A program made the position numbers and the translations under genes. Below, one piece after another: positions 9,102 to 18,119 of a DNA stretch of 64,000 bases; position 1 is the stretch's first letter; every line of letters begins with the position of its first letter. The DNA lies in NCBI GenBank assembly GCA_902500805.1, contig CABVSA010000001.1, forward strand, positions 124,001 through 188,000, in the 5' to 3' direction. This DNA comes from an uncultured Nitrospira sp. (GTDB taxonomy: Bacteria; Nitrospirota; Nitrospiria; Nitrospirales; Nitrospiraceae). The notes beneath the pieces are model-generated. The model worked only from the letters and a program-made list of their open reading frames with translations, was not told the origin of the DNA and did no database searches.

Positions 9102-9527
9102 ATGGCACTCACGACGCCACCAAAATCACGATCCCGACAAGCAAAAGCCGGTCTCCCCGACACGCATGGGTGGTCTCTAGAAGCCCGACGCGCACAATTG
9201 CGGGAAGCACTGATTCGTCAACGTACGCTGCTGCTGGCCGACTGGAAGTTGGGGTTCCTTCCGCTCACCGATCGAACTCCTTTCGCCGACCCTGCCGATC
9301 AAGCATCGAACGATTTCGAGCAGACTCTGTTTTTTCAAGTACGGACACGCTTGATCACAAAACTCAAGCGTATTGAGCACGCGTTGCTGCTCCTACGAAC
9401 CAAACACTATGGAACCTGTCGCCGCTGTCACAAGGCGATTCCGGACGGCCGGTTGGCGGTTCAGCCGGATGCGAGGTTCTGCGTGCCCTGCCTGGCATGG
9501 ATGGAGAATCGAGCAGGGCGAAATTAG
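9102..9527 (+). CDS. TraR/DksA-type zinc-finger protein
   Basis: This protein of about 141 residues has a basic N-terminus, a helical middle, and a C-terminal four-cysteine zinc finger (CRRCHK then CVPC) as in DksA/TraR proteins, which bind RNA polymerase through the secondary channel. The ATG at 9102 is preferred over the one at 9096 because the GGAG at 9091 would touch the earlier codon. The helical part has acidic and aromatic residues but not the classical DxxDxA tip, so a DksA-like activity is not certain. It heads a run of small genes. Confidence 0.7.
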   Translation: MALTTPPKSRSRQAKAGLPDTHGWSLEARRAQLREALIRQRTLLLADWKLGFLPLTDRTPFADPADQASNDFEQTLFFQVRTRLITKLKRIEHALLLLRTKHYGTCRRCHKAIPDGRLAVQPDARFCVPCLAWMENRAGRN

Positions 9528-9583
9528 CAACACCGATGAATCGAGCACCCCTTAAATTCAGGTCGAGCGGAGATCATCGAATC

Positions 9584-10081
9584 ATGCACAGGACATTGTC
9601 CGCACCACAATGCTCCCGCCCGGAACACAACGAACACACGTTTCGTTCATTGTTGGAGCTGGAACATCAACGATGCCGGCGATCCGGACAAGGTTTTCAT
9701 GTGCTGCTCTGTCGACTGTCCACGCAGGATGGGATGCGGTTTCCCATGAGTGCCTCCGTCAAGCGGACACTCCTCTCAGCCGTCAGAGATTCCCTCGGCA
9801 GGCCCGGTGAGGTGGGTTGGGTTGTGCAAGATCTGGTGCTAGGCGTTTTACTCCTGGGCATGAATCCGGCACGATCAGTATCTCAAACCACAGAAACAGC
9901 TCGAATCCGCCGACTGATCGAGAGTCGGCTCGCTGTTGCACACCCTTCTTCCGTCTTGCAGTTTTACGACTTTCTCGACCTACCACCTCTTGAGAACCAC
10001 GCACACGATCAGACTTCGGCAGAGTCATACCATGGAGGACACTATGCGATGTACCCGCTGTACCGGCATACAGGTACCTGA
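9584..10081 (+). CDS. Hypothetical protein, possibly degenerate GGDEF-like
   Basis: A protein of about 165 residues if started at MHRTLS. The segment LLELEHQRCRRSGQGFHVLL is reminiscent of the opening of GGDEF or nucleotide-cyclase-like domains (leading helix with E/R/C and a following strand), but no GGDEF signature follows, so any enzymatic activity is unlikely. It is not a recognised family to me. The 3' end overlaps the next small gene, suggesting one transcript. Confidence 0.45.
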   Translation: MHRTLSAPQCSRPEHNEHTFRSLLELEHQRCRRSGQGFHVLLCRLSTQDGMRFPMSASVKRTLLSAVRDSLGRPGEVGWVVQDLVLGVLLLGMNPARSVSQTTETARIRRLIESRLAVAHPSSVLQFYDFLDLPPLENHAHDQTSAESYHGGHYAMYPLYRHTGT

Positions 10082-10277
10082 ACTCATCAGTGAAGGAGGA
10101 ATCAGAGCCTTGGCTCTGCGCTGTGTCTGCTGCGGAGATGTTACCGACCAAGTGATAACGCGAAATCGTCGACGTCCACGCTACTATGGACATGACCGGC
10201 GCGCTCGGACACCAGTGTACGGAAACCGCAAATGGGACAGAGCCGGTTCGAGGCCGTTCTCAATCGATCAGCCGTAG
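10044..10277 (+). CDS. Small zinc-ribbon protein
   Basis: A 77-residue protein with two CxxC knuckles (CTRC near the N-terminus and CVCC about 22 residues later) and an Arg-rich tail. The ATG at 10044 is chosen because a GGAGG at 10034-10038 lies five bases upstream; the longer frame from 9936 has no ribosome site and would overlap the upstream gene for over 140 bp. It is probably a small metal-binding regulatory or structural protein; no specific function is proposed. Confidence 0.5.
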   Translation: MRCTRCTGIQVPELISEGGIRALALRCVCCGDVTDQVITRNRRRPRYYGHDRRARTPVYGNRKWDRAGSRPFSIDQP

Positions 10278-10577
10278 TCCGCGGCGCGTATACTCCATCC
10301 ACTCGGCGCAATCGCAGCATCAGCGATCGCCAGCCTTGCCCCCTGGAAGGGTCGTATTTGAAGACGCCTCTTCTTCCGCTATTTACCTTTGTCCGGCTTC
10401 TCTCAGGTGTACGTGATCGGCCTGAATTAGCTGGCCCACACGACTCATGCGGCAAGAAGACGCTGCTCACTAGACGTGCTCTGACGAGTCCGATGCGCAA
10501 CGCGCTATCGAAGTGAGCCACCAGGCAACGAGCTGCTGACCGAGGGCGATGAATGAACCGGGCTGGGGGAGTTGTCA
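10278..10577. other. Intergenic, convergent
   Basis: The region between the zinc-ribbon gene and the terminator of the PhoX-like gene holds no open frame that I regard as a gene. Confidence 0.4.
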
Positions 10578-10602
10578 GCGTGCGCCCATACTGGGCGCAC
10601 GC
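10578..10602 (-). terminator. Hairpin after the PhoX-like gene
   Basis: Perfect inverted repeat GCGTGCGCCC / GGGCGCACGC with a 5-base loop, 32 bp beyond the stop codon of the leftward PhoX-like gene. It lacks a long T run. Confidence 0.6.
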
Positions 10603-10634
10603 CATACCTTCAAGGATGAGGTCCTGCGACCTGC

Positions 10635-12164
10635 CTATTGCTGAAAACGAAACGGAATCTTGAATCCAGTGATCTTGATGATGTCATCGGTGGCATAGTC
10701 ATCCACCTTTGGCATGTTCGTGTCGTCGCTGTGCTGAATGGCCAAATAAGCCGTTCGGCCATCAGCCGTGAATTTAAAACCGGTCGGCTCGGCGGACGAG
10801 TCCTTCACAGAGAGGATCTTGATGCAGCCGTCCGTCTTGATGTCCCGGTCCTTACCATCCGGCAGACAGGCGAAGATGTCGCCGTTCGGATTGTCCTCAA
10901 TCACATAATGATTCCCGGTCTTGGGTTGGAACGCAAAATTATCAGGCTGATTGAAATCGGCATCGCCCTCAACGAAACGATTCGCTGTCACCGTCTGTTG
11001 ACTGGGGTCGGCAATCAAGGGGGCCCGATCAACGCCGCAGAGGACTTCACCGTAATTGGCAATGTCGCTCTCGCCTGTGTTGGTCCAGCAGAAACGCACA
11101 CCTTCACCTTGATACTCCTCGTCCTGCTCAAGATCCTCGGGACGGTAATAACCGGTTGCTCCGACCTTGTCAGCATCCCCACGTGCGGTCGTGGCACCTA
11201 CGGCGACCCATGCCCCGCTGCCTATTTCACACCCCTGTCCGTACTGTACTCCAGTGGTACAACTCATCCGAAGCGCATAGACATTACCCGCAACCAATGG
11301 AGATTCAGTCAAATTCGAGATCGGTTCTGTTGTCGTGCGTGGTGCAGCCGGAATGAATTTGAAGATGGCTCCTCCATCGACATCCGCTGTACCAGTTCCT
11401 GGTCGCAACTCATCACCCGCGATGACGACGCCGGATGGCAAGACCGCCAAACCTTCCCAAGCCATCGTGGGCAATGCAGTACGCTTGACGATCGATGTGG
11501 AAGGAGCACCGGTTTCATCTACGATGGTGCCCAGGGCACGGTCGGTAATGGTATGGTTCGTCTGCTGCAGTGGGTTGATGATCTCATACACTCCGCCCGT
11601 GGATGTTTCCTCGGTGGCAACAATCGTTCGCCACGGCGTCCGACGGATACCATCACAAGCCGTCATACCACGCAAAATAGTTTGGACGGACCCATCAGAG
11701 ATCTTGACGCTCTGGACGCTCGGATTGAGTTTTTTGACCAGGCCGCCCGGCAAGAACGTACCGAGATCCTGCCGCCCTCCCTCGATACAAAAAATTAAGT
11801 GGGTTGGTCTTTCATCATTTGGCCAGAACGCGAACATGTCCGCAGCATTCGCTGCAGTGCGTGATACGTACTCGGCCTTCAATCCGTCGGCTAATAAGAC
11901 CTGGTCCGAGGCGCGCTGAGTCGAGGTGCGATACGGACCAGTTGTTGGAGCGGCAGACTCCTTGAGTGGACGATCGACGCCGAACCAGATCCCGGACGAC
12001 CGTTCCAGACCACCCTGTACGATCGAGCCAAAATCCAGGCCAGTGAACCCATCAAACTCACCCGCTTGGCTTAGCCCCGTTGAACCCATCAGAATGGAGG
12101 CGGCAAGACCTGCCTTGGCCGCCATCAAACTCCATTTGGAAATCCGTCTTTTGATTTTGATCAT
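10635..12164 (-). CDS. PhoX-family (DUF839) secreted phosphatase-like protein
   Basis: The chosen ATG at 12164 follows a GGGAGA ribosome site and gives a 509-residue protein with a basic N-terminus (KIKRR) and a hydrophobic signal segment ending near LSQAGE. The body resembles the PhoX/DUF839 beta-propeller family (calcium-dependent alkaline phosphatases): motifs such as EGGRQDLGTF, an acidic VATEETSTGG stretch, DNFAFQPKTGNHYVIEDN and GRTAYLAIQHSDD near the C-terminus. It would release phosphate from esters in the periplasm or outside. The signal has an RR pair but not a clean Tat consensus, whereas PhoX proteins usually use Tat. A hairpin follows the gene. Confidence 0.75.
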   Translation of the reverse strand: MIKIKRRISKWSLMAAKAGLAASILMGSTGLSQAGEFDGFTGLDFGSIVQGGLERSSGIWFGVDRPLKESAAPTTGPYRTSTQRASDQVLLADGLKAEYVSRTAANAADMFAFWPNDERPTHLIFCIEGGRQDLGTFLPGGLVKKLNPSVQSVKISDGSVQTILRGMTACDGIRRTPWRTIVATEETSTGGVYEIINPLQQTNHTITDRALGTIVDETGAPSTSIVKRTALPTMAWEGLAVLPSGVVIAGDELRPGTGTADVDGGAIFKFIPAAPRTTTEPISNLTESPLVAGNVYALRMSCTTGVQYGQGCEIGSGAWVAVGATTARGDADKVGATGYYRPEDLEQDEEYQGEGVRFCWTNTGESDIANYGEVLCGVDRAPLIADPSQQTVTANRFVEGDADFNQPDNFAFQPKTGNHYVIEDNPNGDIFACLPDGKDRDIKTDGCIKILSVKDSSAEPTGFKFTADGRTAYLAIQHSDDTNMPKVDDYATDDIIKITGFKIPFRFQQ

Positions 12165-12770
12165 GAGCGTCTCCCTTATACATGCCCGCACCACACCGGA
12201 TGACACCAGGAGGATCGACGGCGTCGTCCGGCTCACCGGCGCGGAGATTTGAGAACAGTTGTTCGCCCTTTTTCGATGAGCTGCCACCCTGTGGCTCCAT
12301 GAAATTGATGAAAGAGACCGTCCACCGTCTCTGCTGGGTGAAGAACAAGCCGTCATTGAATGAAGCTGCAGTCTTCTTTCAACCGGCTCGTAAGAGCTTC
12401 ACACAGGTCTACCTTCCCAGTTCGCCGTTACAACTCGGTCTCATGCTCCTTAAGAATTCGTAACGAACTCGGCTGAAGAGACCATACGGCCGGCAATTTG
12501 ACCAAAGAACGACCCATACCAGACGCATGGTGCCGGTCACCGACCAACTTGACGCGGCATCAAGTAGGATTCGACGGGAGATGTACGTGGGACCTTACCG
12601 TGCACGAGCATTGAATGGAGGCAGGTGGGGAAAGGCAACTGCTTGCTTGAGGGACAACGTAGAAATGATCGTGGGGGGGGGGTTGCCCGTATAATTGCGC
12701 ACCGATCCCCTGAACCGCAATCCAACGGATTGAGATCCACGAGTTTTGATGGTGTGTGAGACTAAATCGC
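12165..12770. other. Intergenic region
   Basis: About 600 bp between two leftward genes. It contains a weak 11-bp-spaced pair at 12449-12465 and a run of nine G at about 12672-12680. I see no convincing gene. Confidence 0.4.
12449..12465 (-). promoter_or_regulatory. Weak Pho-box-like 11-bp repeat
   Basis: CTTAAG at 12449 and GTAACG at 12460 (plus-strand reading) lie 11 bp apart but 285 bp upstream of the PhoX-like start, farther than at other sites. Confidence 0.2.
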
Positions 12771-13076
12771 TTACCGGCGGGGATGCTTTGTGGTCAGAGG
12801 TCGAACCGGCGCGAGCCTGGAGGCGTGGGATCGGGTGTCATACAATGCTTGTAATCCGAGCCAATACGCAGGGGTCGTCCTGAATCGCATGGCGAGTCTC
12901 GCCGCGAGCGGCATGGTGGCAGACCGTTGTCCTTCCAGAAAATTCACAAGTTCCCTCGGTGAGACATCGATGGATTCTGCTACATCATGGACGCTGAGCG
13001 GAGGTTGCGCGGGTTTCATATAGACCTCACCCAACACTTCCCCAGGGTGAATCGGCTGGCCAATCAGGTCCTTCAT
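12771..13076 (-). CDS. HigA-type antitoxin, orphan
   Basis: A 101-residue XRE-type helix-turn-helix protein with the HigA hallmarks: an opening HPGEVLGEVYMKP, the HTH (VHDVAESIDVSPRELVNFLE) and the R-L-A-x-R-F...PAYWLGLQ end of the domain. An AAGGA ribosome site precedes the ATG. HigA normally follows a higB toxin gene, but no RelE-like frame of about 90 codons exists just upstream (13077-13370) or downstream. It is therefore an orphan antitoxin or a stand-alone regulator. Confidence 0.85.
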   Translation of the reverse strand: MKDLIGQPIHPGEVLGEVYMKPAQPPLSVHDVAESIDVSPRELVNFLEGQRSATMPLAARLAMRFRTTPAYWLGLQALYDTRSHASRLAPVRPLTTKHPRR

Positions 13077-13259
13077 AGATCCTTTCGTCCCTATCCCCTA
13101 TCTATACTTCGTTTGTTAGATTTTGCAACCGCAAATCACCTCTGGTCCATCCTAGGCGACTCCCTAGGGTCACTGGTAAGAGCCGAACGGTGGAAACCAC
13201 CGATGATAACTCATTGATTTATTGCCCATTCACTCTCCCCCTGTAGGCCTCACCTTCGA

Positions 13260-13298
13260 TGTTACTCGCATTTAACACGTGCCTAACCAGCACCTAAC
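13260..13298 (+). promoter_or_regulatory. Four-unit Pho-box-like 11-bp repeat
   Basis: TGTTAC (13260), TTTAAC (13271), CCTAAC (13282) and CCTAAC (13293) follow each other at exactly 11-bp steps, ending 75 bp before the propeller protein gene. It is the longest such array in the window. Confidence 0.55.
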
Positions 13299-13372
13299 CT
13301 GCCCCAGGCATGATGCGGGTGCATTTGGGAGCGACATATATCCACTGCGTGACCGATTAGGAGGACCAGCAC

Positions 13373-15013
13373 ATGGGGATGGAGCGACTGTTCGTAGGAG
13401 TCGGATTGGTGACTCTCTTGGGGGTTTCTGTCTCGGTTGAAGCGTCTGACTCGACAAGCATTACGCTGAAACAGATCGGCCGATATAGCGCCGGTGTCAG
13501 CACCAATCCGGACGAACCTCGGACGGAGATTTCAGCTTTTGATCCTACTTCGAAGCGGTTGTTCAGCATTAATCTAAATCTTCGTCAGCTCGACGTGCTT
13601 GATCTTGGTGCACCGGAAACGCCTGTACTGGTCCAATCTGTCCCACTTGGAGGGAAACCGAACAGTGTGGCGGTTAGCAGAGGGGTAGTGGCTGTGGCGC
13701 TCGAAGGAGCCCTAAAAACCGATCCGGGCAGCGTGAAGTTGTTCAGTACGACCGGGATGTTGCTCAATCAACTGACGGTGGGTGCTTTACCTGATATGGT
13801 CACTTTTTCGCCGAACGGCCGCTGGCTGCTCGTCGCCAACGAAGGTGAACCGAATAGTTATAACCAACCAGATTCCGTCGATCCCGAAGGCTCGGTGAGC
13901 GTCATCGACATGCGCGGGGACGTCACCGGCTTGACACAAGATGATGTTCGGACCGCCGGATTCACTGTCCCAATTCCTCAGGAAAACGCCTCCAGCATTC
14001 GCGCCTTCGGGCCAAACGCAAGTCTCGCGAAGGATTTGGAACCGGAATACATCGCCGTTTCGCGCGACTCCAGAACCGCCTGGGTGACATTGCAGGAAAA
14101 CAACGCCGTAGCCGTCCTGGACATCTCTTCCGCGACGTTCACCAAGATCATCGGCCTGGGCTTCAAAAATCATCTTGAGCCGGCCAACCAGCTGGACTCG
14201 AGCGACCGCGATGTGCCCGGTTCGAGCAACAACGGCGCCATTAATATTCGGAATTGGCCGGTGCTCGGCATGTACCAGCCCGACAGCATCGCCACCTATC
14301 GGGTGAAAGGAAAGACCTACTTGGTCACGGCCAACGAGGGTGACGCCCGGGATTACACGGGCTTCTCGGAAGAGGCCAGAGTGGGCTCGCTCACACTCGA
14401 CGCTGCCAGTTTTGGCTCCCAGGGATTCCCCGACGTGACCACCGGGAACGACGGGCTGCGCAATAACGACCATCTCGGGCGCCTCACCGTAACGACGACG
14501 CTCGGCAACACGGACGGCGACCCGGAATTCGAAAAGCTTTATGTCTTCGGAGCCCGTTCATTCAGCATTCGGAACGCAGACGGCGAATTGGTCTACGACA
14601 GCGGCGCCGAACTCGAGCAACGTACGGCCGCCCTAGTCCCCTCGAGCTTCAATTCCAACGGCGCCGCCGACACGTTCGACACCAGAAGCGACAACAAAGG
14701 TCCGGAGCCAGAGGGACTGGCTCTGGGAAAGATCGGCGGGCGAACCTACGCCTTTATCGGCCTCGAGCGAACCGGCGGGATTATGGTGTACGATATCTCC
14801 GACCCACAGTCCCCGCAGTTTGCGACGTATGCCACCACCGCCCCGACGGATCTGTCACCCGAAGGTCTCCTCTTCATCAGAAGGAAAGACAGTCCCAACG
14901 GAAAACCCCTCCTGGTAGTGTCTCACGAGGTCAGCAACACGGTCACCATCTTCGAGATCGAACGCACGACACAACATGGCCCGGACGAGAGCGACGAGGG
15001 AGAAGACGACTAA
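13373..15013 (+). CDS. Secreted choice-of-anchor I-type beta-propeller protein
   Basis: This 546-residue protein has a short signal peptide (to about SVEAS) and a repeated beta-propeller body typical of the choice-of-anchor I / surface-layer family often annotated near alkaline phosphatases: GKPNSVAVSRGVVAVALEG, FSPNGRWLLVANEGEPN, ITANEGDARDY-like segments and KGPEPEGLALGKIGGRTYAF. The C-terminus ends in an acidic tail without a PEP-CTERM or other anchor, so it is likely released. An AGGAGG lies just upstream of the ATG. Placed beside PhoX-like and 5'-nucleotidase genes, it may act in phosphoester scavenging, but no catalytic residues can be named. Confidence 0.7.
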   Translation: MGMERLFVGVGLVTLLGVSVSVEASDSTSITLKQIGRYSAGVSTNPDEPRTEISAFDPTSKRLFSINLNLRQLDVLDLGAPETPVLVQSVPLGGKPNSVAVSRGVVAVALEGALKTDPGSVKLFSTTGMLLNQLTVGALPDMVTFSPNGRWLLVANEGEPNSYNQPDSVDPEGSVSVIDMRGDVTGLTQDDVRTAGFTVPIPQENASSIRAFGPNASLAKDLEPEYIAVSRDSRTAWVTLQENNAVAVLDISSATFTKIIGLGFKNHLEPANQLDSSDRDVPGSSNNGAINIRNWPVLGMYQPDSIATYRVKGKTYLVTANEGDARDYTGFSEEARVGSLTLDAASFGSQGFPDVTTGNDGLRNNDHLGRLTVTTTLGNTDGDPEFEKLYVFGARSFSIRNADGELVYDSGAELEQRTAALVPSSFNSNGAADTFDTRSDNKGPEPEGLALGKIGGRTYAFIGLERTGGIMVYDISDPQSPQFATYATTAPTDLSPEGLLFIRRKDSPNGKPLLVVSHEVSNTVTIFEIERTTQHGPDESDEGEDD

Positions 15014-15083
15014 CCCATCAGCGACAACTCGTATCGGCGGACAAGCCATCGATCGCGCTGTCCGCCACGATTGAGGAGCGTTC

Positions 15084-15794
15084 ATGACCGCCACGAGCAT
15101 CAATACCCCACCCCTCACGATTGAGATTCTGACCAGTCAGAGCGTCGTGTGGTGTGGCCTGCAGAAAATCTTGGAGAGCAGCCTGACTCACTCGATGGTC
15201 GTGCATCCCCACCGCCGGAGGACGCGGGGTGCGCCCCTGACAGAAATGCGGGCCGACGTCTTCATTCTTGATCTGGAAACTGAACGCGACGCGCTCGGCA
15301 CGATCAAACAGATTCGGGAGTCGTCCCCGACCAGTAAGATCGTGCTGCTGTGCGGATTCGAGGACAATGACCGCACACGGGAGGCGTTCGCCTTCGGCGT
15401 CGATGGCGTCATCCTCATTGTTCAACCGCCTCTCGTCATACTCGCGGCCATCGAGGCCTTGTTTGCTCAGGCCAATCGTCTCCCACAGAGCGAACAAGCC
15501 GATGCGGTGGGGACGGGCCTGATCGACGACACCCTCGACGTGGAGACCCAGCCGCCGGACTGGCCACAGACGCTGACAAAAAGAGAACAAGAGATCGTCC
15601 AGCTCGTGGGGCAGGGACTGTCGAATAAGGACATCGCCCATGCCTTGTCGATCAGTGACAGTACCGTTCGGCATCACATGACGAACATCTTTGACAAGGC
15701 TGGTGTACCCACTCGACAGATGCTCATGGTGCACACGCATCGTCTCTATTCCGTTCGTCCCAACGCCCACGCGTATCATCCCACGATCGGGTAG
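15084..15794 (+). CDS. NarL/LuxR-family response regulator, atypical receiver
   Basis: The 236-residue protein has an N-terminal receiver with Asp63 (VFILDLE) in the phosphoacceptor position and a C-terminal LuxR-type HTH (LTKREQEIVQLVGQGLSNKD ... STVRHHMTNIFDK). The acidic pair normally near residue 12 is missing (IEILTSQ) and the conserved Lys is replaced in the ILIVQPP segment. Phosphorylation may therefore be absent or altered. A GAGGAG ribosome site is present. It sits 70 bp after the propeller gene with no kinase nearby. Confidence 0.85.
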   Translation: MTATSINTPPLTIEILTSQSVVWCGLQKILESSLTHSMVVHPHRRRTRGAPLTEMRADVFILDLETERDALGTIKQIRESSPTSKIVLLCGFEDNDRTREAFAFGVDGVILIVQPPLVILAAIEALFAQANRLPQSEQADAVGTGLIDDTLDVETQPPDWPQTLTKREQEIVQLVGQGLSNKDIAHALSISDSTVRHHMTNIFDKAGVPTRQMLMVHTHRLYSVRPNAHAYHPTIG

Positions 15795-16005
15795 CCTCAC
15801 CTCAAGATCGGAATACGAGAAACCACCGCAAGCCCGATCACGAATTTACCGATCGTGGATGATTTCCCCACTCATTCGTAACACGCTCCCTCTATCCTTA
15901 CAGCGTATGGTGTTGAGGATGGACAGCAAGCCTGTCCTCGGTGTCACCCAACCAACCAACCGCCGGGTCTTGATATGGCACGACTTGGACGAAAGGAGTG
16001 TGCGT

Positions 16006-17919
16006 ATGATTATCGATGGTATGCCCCCAAGATGCCTGACTCGTTTGTTCGTGGTCGCTTTCCTGTGCGTAGGTACCGGATATGCTCCGCCGCCCTCGTT
16101 CGCCGAGGCTTCGGTCGAGCATCGTTCCCACGAGTGGGACCGCGACGACGAGGCCGACGATACCATTGAGGCCCGTCTGGACGCGGGCCGCAAACTGGAG
16201 TGGCGCAGCCCCGACTTTCAACGGGAGGAGAAAGACGCCCTCCTCCATGTTCAACTCCTCGGTATCAATGACTTTCATGGACAACTCTCGGAAGGTCGGC
16301 GCGTGGCCAACCGTCCCGTCGGAGGGGCCGCAGTACTGGCAGCCTATCTCCATGCCGCACAACACGATCCCAACGATCCGGATTTACCCGAACGAACCTT
16401 TATCGTCCATGCAGGGGACCATGTCGGGGCCACACCGCCCGAATCGGCGCTTCTCCAGGACGAACCGTCAATCGGCTTCCTGAATCTCCTCGCCAACCGA
16501 CATTGCCGCTATGAGGATCGCCGGGAGGACCGTCGTCACAGAAGAGGCTGGGACGATGAGGATGCCAGAGAAGACCGACGAGACCGCCGACTGCATCCCA
16601 AGTGCAACCTCGTCGGCACCCCGGGCAACCACGAATTCGACGAAGGCAAAGACGAACTCTTTCGTTTGCTGGACGGCGGCAACCATGTCACCGGCCCGTT
16701 TCTGGAGACCCCGTATCGTGGTGCACGCTATCCGACCGTCTCTTCCAATGTCGTTGATGAGAGAACGGGGAAACCGGTGCTGCCGCCATTCGTCATCAAA
16801 CAGGTCAAAGGCGTTCGCATTGCGTTTATCGGGGCCGTCCTGAAAGAGACACCGACCATCGTCACACCGAGCGGCATCGCGGGATTGAAATTTCTGGATG
16901 AGGCCGAGAGTATCAATCGCTACGTCCGCTGGTTGCGGAAAACGGAAGGCATTCGGACATTTGTTGTGCTGATTCATCAGGGTGGTCGCCAAACCACGTA
17001 CGAAGGCCCAACCCAACCAGGAGGCCTCATCAACGGCCAGGAGATCGTCGACATCGTCTCTCGACTGGATAACGACGTCGATGTCGTCGTTTCAGGCCAT
17101 GCTCATGCCTTCACCAATACCCTCCTCAAGAACCAAAACGGTGTCGACATCCTGATCACGCAGGCCTTTTCTTCCAGTACGGCCTACGGGGACATCGACC
17201 TCATGATCAATACACACACTCGGGATGTGGTCGCAAAGAGTGCCTCCATTGTCACCACCTTTGCCGACGCAGGACCCGGTCTTACCCCGAATACCGAGGT
17301 CGCCGAGCTTGTGGCCCAGGCCCAAGCCAAGGTTGCGCCGCTCGTCAATCGGGTGGTCGGCGAAGCGGCCGTAGACCTGTCCCGCACGGAAAGTCCTTCC
17401 GGCGAATCCTCGCTGGGGAACCTGATCGCCGACGCGCAACGAGCGGCGCTCGGCACCGACTTCGCGTTCATGAATCCGGGCGGCATCCGCGCCGACCTCT
17501 CCGCCGGACCGGTCACTTACGGTGAGCTCTTTACCATTCAACCGTTCGGCAACAGCCTGGTCCGGATGGAACTCACCGGCCAGCAGATCTACGACGTACT
17601 GAACCAACAGTGGGCCAATCAACCGTTTCCGCGTATTCTCAAGACCTCCGGTCTGACCTATACGTGGGACAATAACCGACCGGTCGGGGATCGGATTGTC
17701 GAGGTGCAACGCCAAGGGACGCCGATCGACAGGCACGCAACCTATTCCGCCACCGTCAATAGTTTCATGGCGGCAGGCGGAGACAATTTCACCGTCTTGT
17801 TGCAAGGGAGAAACCAAGTGGGAGGGCCGCTGGATCTGGATGCCTTGATCACCTACATCCAGAGTCTGCCGCAGCCGTTCTCAGCCGCTCTCGAAGGACG
17901 GATCGTCAGATTGAACTAA
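16006..17919 (+). CDS. Secreted 5'-nucleotidase / UDP-sugar hydrolase family
   Basis: The ATG at 16006 follows GAAAGGAG and gives 637 residues; the frame is open further upstream but that part overlaps the regulator gene. A signal peptide ends near SFAEA. The metallophosphoesterase domain shows GINDFHGQ, HAGDHVGATP, GTPGNHEFDEG and SGHAHAFT; the C-terminal 5'-nucleotidase domain shows NPGGIRADL and IQPFGNSL. It should hydrolyse nucleotides outside the inner membrane, giving phosphate and nucleosides. Between the second and third metal motifs is an Arg/Asp-rich insert (about residues 165-200) bracketed by Cys167 and Cys200, unusual for the family. Confidence 0.9.
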   Translation: MIIDGMPPRCLTRLFVVAFLCVGTGYAPPPSFAEASVEHRSHEWDRDDEADDTIEARLDAGRKLEWRSPDFQREEKDALLHVQLLGINDFHGQLSEGRRVANRPVGGAAVLAAYLHAAQHDPNDPDLPERTFIVHAGDHVGATPPESALLQDEPSIGFLNLLANRHCRYEDRREDRRHRRGWDDEDAREDRRDRRLHPKCNLVGTPGNHEFDEGKDELFRLLDGGNHVTGPFLETPYRGARYPTVSSNVVDERTGKPVLPPFVIKQVKGVRIAFIGAVLKETPTIVTPSGIAGLKFLDEAESINRYVRWLRKTEGIRTFVVLIHQGGRQTTYEGPTQPGGLINGQEIVDIVSRLDNDVDVVVSGHAHAFTNTLLKNQNGVDILITQAFSSSTAYGDIDLMINTHTRDVVAKSASIVTTFADAGPGLTPNTEVAELVAQAQAKVAPLVNRVVGEAAVDLSRTESPSGESSLGNLIADAQRAALGTDFAFMNPGGIRADLSAGPVTYGELFTIQPFGNSLVRMELTGQQIYDVLNQQWANQPFPRILKTSGLTYTWDNNRPVGDRIVEVQRQGTPIDRHATYSATVNSFMAAGGDNFTVLLQGRNQVGGPLDLDALITYIQSLPQPFSAALEGRIVRLN

Positions 17920-18119
17920 GGCCGCTCGAACGCCTGTTCACCTGACAACGTAGATGACTTTCATGAAGACGCGAGTGGTCGGATAAGCCTTTTGCTCGCC
18001 TTCATGACCGCGCTGGCCGCCCCTTCCTCTCGGGGGCGGCTTCCCCGGACAAGACTCTGATGCGCCTTACCCAGATGCCGACACAATCAGGATCGGCTTA
18101 CTCGCCTATGGAGAGGGAT

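Noticed and set aside
15844..15882. Possible 11-bp repeat upstream of the 5'-nucleotidase (ATTTAC at 15844, CGTAAC at 15877)
   Set aside because: They are in phase but separated by two unrecognisable units, and lie within reach of chance.
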